Positions 58,677-64,000 of a stretch of 64,000 nucleotides of DNA are shown here, piece by piece (position 1 is the first letter of the stretch; each line of letters opens with the position of its first letter). The notes beneath the pieces are model-generated. The model worked only from the letters and a program-made list of their open reading frames with translations, did no database searches and was not told the origin of the DNA. The stretch covers positions 13,337,501-13,401,500 of the forward strand of contig OZ005605.1 in the NCBI GenBank assembly GCA_963930655.1, in the 5' to 3' direction. The translations under genes were made by a program, and so were the position numbers. Source of the DNA: Myrica gale (Eukaryota > Streptophyta > Magnoliopsida > Fagales > Myricaceae).

Positions 58677-59318
58677 ATGTCGAATAAGTCCTTGCCTTAC
58701 TCCATGAAAGATGTGTTAGAATTATGTATCCTTATAACCAAATTAATTAATTTAGTCCTAATATCTCATATGAAATATAATTTGGTGAAATAAATTAATT
58801 GTATTTAAAGGGACATATTTATAATAATCTCAAATTTCAGGGTCAATTACAATATGTTGATAGACTTGATTGTAATTAGTAGAAGCCATAATTGTATTAG
58901 AAGAAATGTTCTTCAGTTTTATCATATGATTAGAATTTGATATTCCTAATGATCCTATGTCTCATGCTCTCTCTAGGATTTCTCAAGGCCTATAAATATA
59001 ACTGTTATATTCAAAGGGTTGACCATCATAACCTATTAGATAAATCTCATAGCAAGAGAGTGACATAAATATCTTAGGAGACAACACATCTGAGTTGCCG
59101 TTCTGAATTGCTGGAGCTTTGGATTTAATCGTAAAGCTGTTTAAGGTTTGTAGATTCTTAAATTCTTGTGTCAGACAGAGAATCGAATCCATAATTATAA
59201 TTATAATCCTGATTGATGTTTTGTTAAAAACATGTTGATTGTTTTAGTTTAATTCCTCGTAAACTATCCAGATGTTCATTATGACAACGCCAAGTTCCGC
59301 CATCGATCCTTATTCAAG
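58677..59318 (+). pseudogene. MNS3-like ER alpha-1,2-mannosidase, first exon split by a solo LTR
   Basis: The ATG at 58,677 gives MSNKSLPYSMKDV up to 58,713. After the LTR the frame resumes with HYDNAKFRHRSLFK and a GT donor at 59,319. This N-terminus matches what I recall of plant MNS3, the ER-type class I mannosidase that removes a mannose from N-glycans. The residues precede its membrane anchor. With the 557-base LTR in place the frame meets stops at once, so the protein cannot be made from this ATG unless the LTR is removed by splicing. Further exons are not recognised in the window; a retrotransposon-filled stretch follows. The identification rests on about 27 residues. Confidence 0.65.
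58714..59270 (+). mobile_element. Solo LTR of a copia-type element
   Basis: The block starts TGTTAGAATTATGTATCC and ends CGTAAACTATCCA, with TG...CA ends. GATG flanks it on both sides, and AGATGT is shared if the boundary is shifted by a base, consistent with a 4-6 base target duplication. Excising it joins AAAGATG to TTCATTATGAC and restores the MNS3 frame exactly. A TATA-like CTATAAATATAAC lies at 58,991. No internal domain or second LTR is present. Confidence 0.85.
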
Positions 59319-60161
59319 GTTTGTTATCGGATTTGATTCTTTCTTGGGATTTTTTGCATTTGGCTTGGGAGGGTTCACGTAAAGACGATTATATTATTAG
59401 CTTATTGAGACTTCATGGTGAGGTAGTGTTTTTTCTTTCTTTCTGAATTTGTATGGTGTGTTAGTTACTCTATGACTTGAAGGTTTGTTCAAGTTTTGGT
59501 TTTTGAATTATGTGCGTACGTCTTAAAACGTGGGTGTGATTATTGCACTCATTGGAACATATATGCTTTAAGTTTTTGTATATTGGATCCTTGTCAACTG
59601 CATCGGAACATTGAGGCTGCTTACTTGTTCCAGTTGTTTGCTAATGTTTTCGACTTGGGAACAGTATTTTACAGATTATTAGGTCTCAAGGCTTCTGTAG
59701 GGGAAGGGAAAGATGCGGTCTATGGCTTCTGTGGGCTCTGTTTCTGCTATCATGTTGTTGAAACTATTGACTATAAAGACTCTGTTTCTGCTACCATGTT
59801 GTTGAAATTTTAGGTATTGGATTTTGTGAAATATTATTTTTTTATGAGAGTTAATAAAAAAGTGAAGAGAGACGATGTTTAATAAATATTATAATAATAA
59901 AAAATTAGTTAATAATTTTTTTAATATTAACCTTAAATAAGGCTCAAACAAGTTTAAGGGGTAAACTCATAGTTAGCCCTATATCTTTGAGACAAAATCA
60001 AGTTACGACCCTTATTTTTTAAACCAACAATTTGATACCCCTATGTTTCAAAATCATTCAATCCTCGCCTCTCGTTTAAATTCACCGTCAAATGAGACGG
60101 TTTTTCGTGAAATGACCATAATGCCCTTAAAGACAGAAGAAACCAACATTTTCCAAATCAT
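59319..60161. other. Likely first intron of the MNS3-like gene
   Basis: Starts at the donor GTTTGT. Contains T-rich, intron-like sequence and open frames without domains. A stretch at 59,960-60,130 (TAGCCCTATATCTTTGAGAC, then GATACCCCTATGTTTCAAAA) resembles the end of a MULE/MITE, but no partner was found. Confidence 0.4.
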
Positions 60162-60512
60162 TTGTTTTTCAATCTCAAACACTTTGTCCGACTATTATGT
60201 TTGCCGGAGAAGATGACTTTTAGCTTTCTGTTAGCTTCTGCCAGCCGTCTTCCTGTTAGAGATCGGAAGGACGTTGAGAAGCAAAAGCAGGCACCCAATA
60301 TTACGCTGATGACGCCTGTGACACATGATGCCTACGGTGGAGGAATGTATGGCATCGATGATGGGCAACCGAAGAAACCCATAAAGCCGCGTGAAACCCA
60401 GAGTGCCAACGGCCTATCGAGGCCACCACAAAGCCCAAGCAAACCCCTCCGCCCTCGTCTGGTGACTGAGATATTGACATCACCGGCCAATCTTACATCT
60501 AGGGACTTCTAA
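60162..60512 (+). pseudogene. Unidentified coding-like fragment
   Basis: The frame reads RDRKDVEKQKQAPNITLMTP, then THDAYGGGMYGIDDGQPKKP. Its end in the +1 frame reads DIDITGQSYI before TAG. The composition is protein-like (Pro/Lys/Gly-rich), and the shift between frames near 60,450 suggests a frameshift in an old C-terminal exon. I do not recognise the family. It has no visible intron and may be a retrocopy or captured fragment. Confidence 0.4.
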
Positions 60513-60918
60513 TGGCTATCAGGCTATGTTCTGCTTTTTTTAGATATGTTCTACTTGGTACTGATCCACTCTGTTTTGTCTATCAGACTACTACCAATAA
60601 TGTGTACAATGTTTTGGGAAATTCTTAGGATCGTTTTGTTTGAGCGGTTAGGCTTTGTGTAAGCTTAGAAAAAAAATGGTTAGGCTTGTGTAAAGCCCAC
60701 ACCCCCACACCCACACCCAAACGTGACTCTTATTTATAGACATGTTATCACGTGTCTTCCAAGAAGCAACTCTCCCTATGAAAGTGGACGTGGTTGGCAC
60801 AACCCTCTGAAGAAACAGAGAGCATATGAGGAAGTTTTGGCTCCGTCAATGGCGAATAATGAAATTTTGGCCGCAAGTTTGTTCTGCTTTTATGCCTCTG
60901 TGACTCTGTCAGTCCACC

Positions 60919-62387
60919 TTTTTTTTTTCTACGTAACATGTTATCAACCAACATAAGCGGCTCTCCTATATACAACAGAATTATCACAACAGGCAACGTC
61001 CTTAGGAATATCTGTTGGACCGAGCTGATCTTTGTCTGTATGCACTTGTCCCCATCTAGCCAGATGATGTGCCATGAAATTGCCTTCCCTAGGGGTCCAA
61101 TGAAAGCTCCATAGGGGATTCAGCCGCATGAGTTCCCTGATGGACATAATCTCGGTTTCGACACTCCAATCAAGGGGAGAAGTAAGGTCCATAATCTGAT
61201 TGATCAACAGCTGGGCATCACCTTCCAGCCAAATTTTTTGCCCTTGAAAATCCTTCGCCAGACTACAAGCTAACTGAGTCGCTCGTGCCTCCCCTTTGAA
61301 AGGGTTAGTGCCAGACACTTTTGAAATACGGGCTTGTTGGATCTCTCCATTCCAATTCCTGCAAACAGCCGCCATACATACAAAGCCAATTATCATGAAT
61401 AGAAACATCAAAATTAATCGTGAGACCAGATTCGGGGGGAGGAACCCAAGAGAGCAGAGTAGCATTAATTTTTTGAGTCCATGCTATATTGTGGGCATGA
61501 TATCTACGCCGAATCTGTCGGGCAAGATCTTGGAGATCAAACTTGTGACAATCATGGACCAATTTATTCCTGGCATACCAGATTGTATCCAAAGTGAGAG
61601 TCACTGCCAGAATCATCTTATGCCATTCATCTTGCACGTCACTCGGCATATTAGATGGATTTAAAATAAACTTTATCCAAGAAGTTATTGGTTGATCAAT
61701 GAAACATGCCGTGCGCATCGGCCATGGCTCCAAAATCCACAAATGAGTGCTAATAGGGCAAGCCAAGAATAAATGCTCATAAGTTTCACCAGCCCCTTCA
61801 CACAGCGAGCAAATCTTGAAGGATGAAGTTGCAGATTTAGCAATAGGAAGAGCTTGTGCTGCAACTTTCCAAAGAAGGAATTTCAGCCTATGTTGTAACT
61901 TAAGTCGCCAAATTTTGTTCCATTCTGTGGTAGTGAGACCCCCCGTATCCTGAAAGTGAAAGTTTTGATCATGCAGATAGGCCTCTTTAACTGAATAAGA
62001 ACCTTTCGATGATAAAATCCATTTTGGTGCATCTGGAATTTCGGAATTATGGGGAGTAACAAGAATACTCAGAATCGCTGCTGCTGATTGGGTCTCAAAA
62101 AGATCAGAGATTAAATATGTCTTCCAACTATAAGTGTTACTATTAATGAGATCACTGACCTTGTTAATGCGGTGGTGAACTAAACTTCCCCATTTCAGCT
62201 TTAGAATATAACCGTCAATGCCCGGAACCCAAGGAACGCTCCATATATTAACAGATTGTCCTGAACAGATATGTCAACAAAAACCTGCAGCAACTAGATC
62301 TCTGGTTTTCAACATACTCTGCCAAGCCCATGATGCACCTTGAACTTCACATGCTTTCAAGAAATTTGAGTTTCTATAATATTTTGA
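60919..62387 (-). mobile_element. LINE 3' half, interrupted by a copia element
   Basis: The minus strand shows FLKACEVQGASWAWQSMLKT, SVNIWSVPWVPGIDGYILK, a zf-RVT domain (WRLKLQHRLKFLLWKVAAQA, then CSLCEGAGETYEHLFLACP) and a terminal RNase H-like domain (NWNGEIQQARISKV, KIWLEGDAQLLINQIMD, FHWTPREGNFMAHHLARWG). It ends at an A-tail, seen as a T run at 60,919-60,928. Stops, for example after AAGFC near 62,272, and frameshifts show that it is dead. The reverse transcriptase part would continue beyond the copia insertion that starts at 62,388. Confidence 0.82.
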
Positions 62388-64000
62388 TGTAAGGTGATGA
62401 AATAAATGAATATTGTATTTCTTGCTCTGTGCATTACAGGAGATGGACGTGTGTATATATACACACTGTACAAACGAATAAAAAACGAATCACGTTGGTT
62501 ACAGCCGTAACAAATTCTGTTACATAATAGCTGTAGAAGATTCTACAATAGTGGGTGACGTGGAAAGTTGTGACGTCGGTAGCTTCGTTTTATCATGTAG
62601 GCTAATACGCCCCCGCGAGTCCAGTGGGGTGTCAACAACGGTGAGACTCGAACGGAGGCAAGCAAACCGATCAGAAACAAGTGGCTTGGTGAAGATGTCA
62701 GCCAGCTGGTCTTTACTGCTGCAAAAAGACACACGAAGAGTGCGGGCAGCAATACGATCACGCACAAAATGAAAGTCAATATCGATATGTTTGGTGCGAG
62801 AGTGAAAGACAGGATTGGCAGTGAGATACGTGGCACCAAGATTGTCACACCATAAGGTAGGGGGCTGAGAGAGAGAGAGACCAAGTTCACGAAAGAGAGT
62901 CTGTAACCAAATGAGCTCAGCTGCAGTATTGGCAAGAGATTTGTACTCGGCCTCAGTACTGGAGCGAGCCACCGTGCGCTGTTTGCGGGAACTCCAAGAG
63001 ATGAGATGCCGACCAAGGAAGATGCAGAAGCCACCAGTGGACCGACGGTCATCCGGGCAACCAGCCCAGTCCGCATCAGAATAAGCTTGAAGAAGAGACC
63101 CAGACAAAGAAGCAAAGAACAGACCATGGTTGATGGTGGCCTTCAAATAGCGAAGAATCCTTTTGACAGCAGTCCAATGAGAGAGCTTGGGCTGATGCAT
63201 GAACTGACAGACACGATTTACTGCAAATGAGATGTCAGGCCGAGATAAGGAAAGGTACTGAAGGCCTCCGACTACACTGCGGAACAAAGTAACATCATCA
63301 AAGTCCGGAGAGTCAAACTTAGACAGTTTGATGGAGGCAGACATGGGAGAGGAGACGGTATTGGCAGAGAGCATGTTGCAACGCCGAAGAAGATCATGTG
63401 TGTACTTGCGTTGAGAAAGAAGAACACCGCCGGTAATATAGTCAACCTCGAGACCAAGAAAGTAGGATAATCTGCCCAAATCCTTGACTGGAAATGCCAA
63501 ACCCATAGCAGAGACAAGGGCATCAGCAGCAGATGGCAAGGAAGAGGTGATGACGATGTCATCAACATAAACCAGGACGTAGAGATGAAGATCACCACGG
63601 GTCAAAATGAACAAAGATGGGTCAGCAGCAGAGGCAACAAAACCATAGACAAGTAGCCAGGAACTGAGCTGTGCAAACCAGGCTCGTGGGGCCTGTTTGA
63701 GGCCATAAATGGCCTTGTGAAGCTGACAAACGTGGTGTGGATGAGCAGAGTCGACAAAACCCGGAGGCTGCTGCATGAAGACAGATTCAGTGAGAAAGCC
63801 ATGCAGAAAAGCATTTTGTATATCCAACTGACGAAGACACCAGCCCCGAGCCACAGCAAGAGAGAGAACGAGCCGAATTGTAGTAGGTTTCACCACGGGA
63901 CTGAAGGTCTCATTGTAGTCGATACCAGGCTGCTGATGGAAGCCCTTGGCGACAAGCCGAGCCTTCCGTCGCTCAAGAGAGCCATCAGAGCGAAGCTTGG
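62388..64000 (-). mobile_element. Ty1/copia retrotransposon, 3' part (runs off the window)
   Basis: A short LTR candidate lies at 62,388-62,512 (TGTAAGGTGATGAAATAAAT...GCCGTAACA in plus orientation), downstream of the pol stop. The internal region reads leftward and continues past 64,000. The element splits the LINE reading frame, so it is the younger insertion. The other LTR and the target duplication are outside the window. Confidence 0.8.
62520..64000 (-). CDS. Copia pol polyprotein, RT and RNase H (partial at the window edge)
   Basis: The minus frame is open from the window edge to the stop at 62,520, more than 490 codons. Motifs in order: [63 protein letters not shown], the catalytic [24 protein letters not shown], then RNase H with [38 protein letters not shown] and [14 protein letters not shown], ending [10 protein letters not shown]. 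All conserved blocks of copia reverse transcriptase and RNase H are present without a stop, unlike the copia remnants at 20-24 kb and 38-42 kb. Retrotransposon enzyme, no host role. Integrase, protease and gag lie beyond the window. Confidence 0.92.
   Translation of the reverse strand, partial: KLRSDGSLERRKARLVAKGFHQQPGIDYNETFSPVVKPTTIRLVLSLAVARGWCLRQLDIQNAFLHGFLTESVFMQQPPGFVDSAHPHHVCQLHKAIYGLKQAPRAWFAQLSSWLLVYGFVASAADPSLFILTRGDLHLYVLVYVDDIVITSSLPSAADALVSAMGLAFPVKDLGRLSYFLGLEVDYITGGVLLSQRKYTHDLLRRCNMLSANTVSSPMSASIKLSKFDSPDFDDVTLFRSVVGGLQYLSLSRPDISFAVNRVCQFMHQPKLSHWTAVKRILRYLKATINHGLFFASLSGSLLQAYSDADWAGCPDDRRSTGGFCIFLGRHLISWSSRKQRTVARSSTEAEYKSLANTAAELIWLQTLFRELGLSLSQPPTLWCDNLGATYLTANPVFHSRTKHIDIDFHFVRDRIAARTLRVSFCSSKDQLADIFTKPLVSDRFACLRSSLTVVDTPLDSRGRISLHDKTKLPTSQLSTSPTIVESSTAIM

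Noticed and set aside
62543..63127. 194-codon minus frame overlapping the copia pol
   Set aside because: Alternative-frame shadow of the RNase H region.

Overview
The window is plant nuclear DNA, almost certainly from a eudicot. It is AT-rich and gene-poor, host genes carry GT-AG introns, and most of the sequence is nested transposable elements: Ty1/copia and Ty3/gypsy LTR elements, LINEs, and MULE, hAT and CACTA DNA transposons. Family names rest on motifs read by eye and remembered family features; no database search was made. The species cannot be named from the sequence.

Intact or nearly intact host genes are few. A two-exon germin-like protein gene (32,074-33,259, +) has both germin boxes. 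A small secreted peptide precursor of the IDA-like type lies at 56,397-56,771 (-). The first exon of a gene matching ER alpha-1,2-mannosidase MNS3 (58,677-59,318, +) is split by a solo LTR. A second germin-like gene (35,715-48,483, +) is a pseudogene whose intron holds an 11.7 kb MULE.

Left third (0-16 kb): a decayed LAMMER-type (AFC-like) kinase and two decayed F-box/PP2-B genes lie on the minus strand, cut up by CACTA ends (3.9-5.1 kb and from 12.36 kb), a LINE tail and an En/Spm-type transposon gene (8.9-10.4 kb, -). A 2.3 kb LTR-like block occupies 12.8-15.1 kb.

Middle (15.8-29.6 kb): fragments of two unrelated host genes lie head to tail on the plus strand, the first exon of a VAL/HSI2-type B3 repressor and three exons of a CBSX3-type CBS protein. 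Both sit beside CACTA-type subterminal repeats and look like transposon-captured pieces. Each was hit again: a gypsy element (target duplication GGCGT) in the B3 exon, and in the CBSX3 intron a hAT-like element (GCGGGAAC) that itself contains a copia-type element (GGTTG). A subtilase-like exon fragment and another CACTA terminus follow.

Germin cluster (32-50.4 kb): the two germin-like genes are in the same orientation. Around and inside them are three MULE-type elements with long inverted repeats and 9-bp target duplications (33,647-34,982; 36,041-47,775; 48,542-50,398). The large one carries a broken FAR1/MuDR-like transposase, a copia element, and fragments of an atypical dual-specificity phosphatase gene and a pKIWI502-like gene.

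Right end (50.4-64 kb): hAT remnants, the IDA-like gene, a MITE, the MNS3 exon, a LINE interrupted by a copia element, and that copia element's open RT/RNase H frame running off the window edge. I see no operons, CRISPR arrays, rRNA or tRNA genes.
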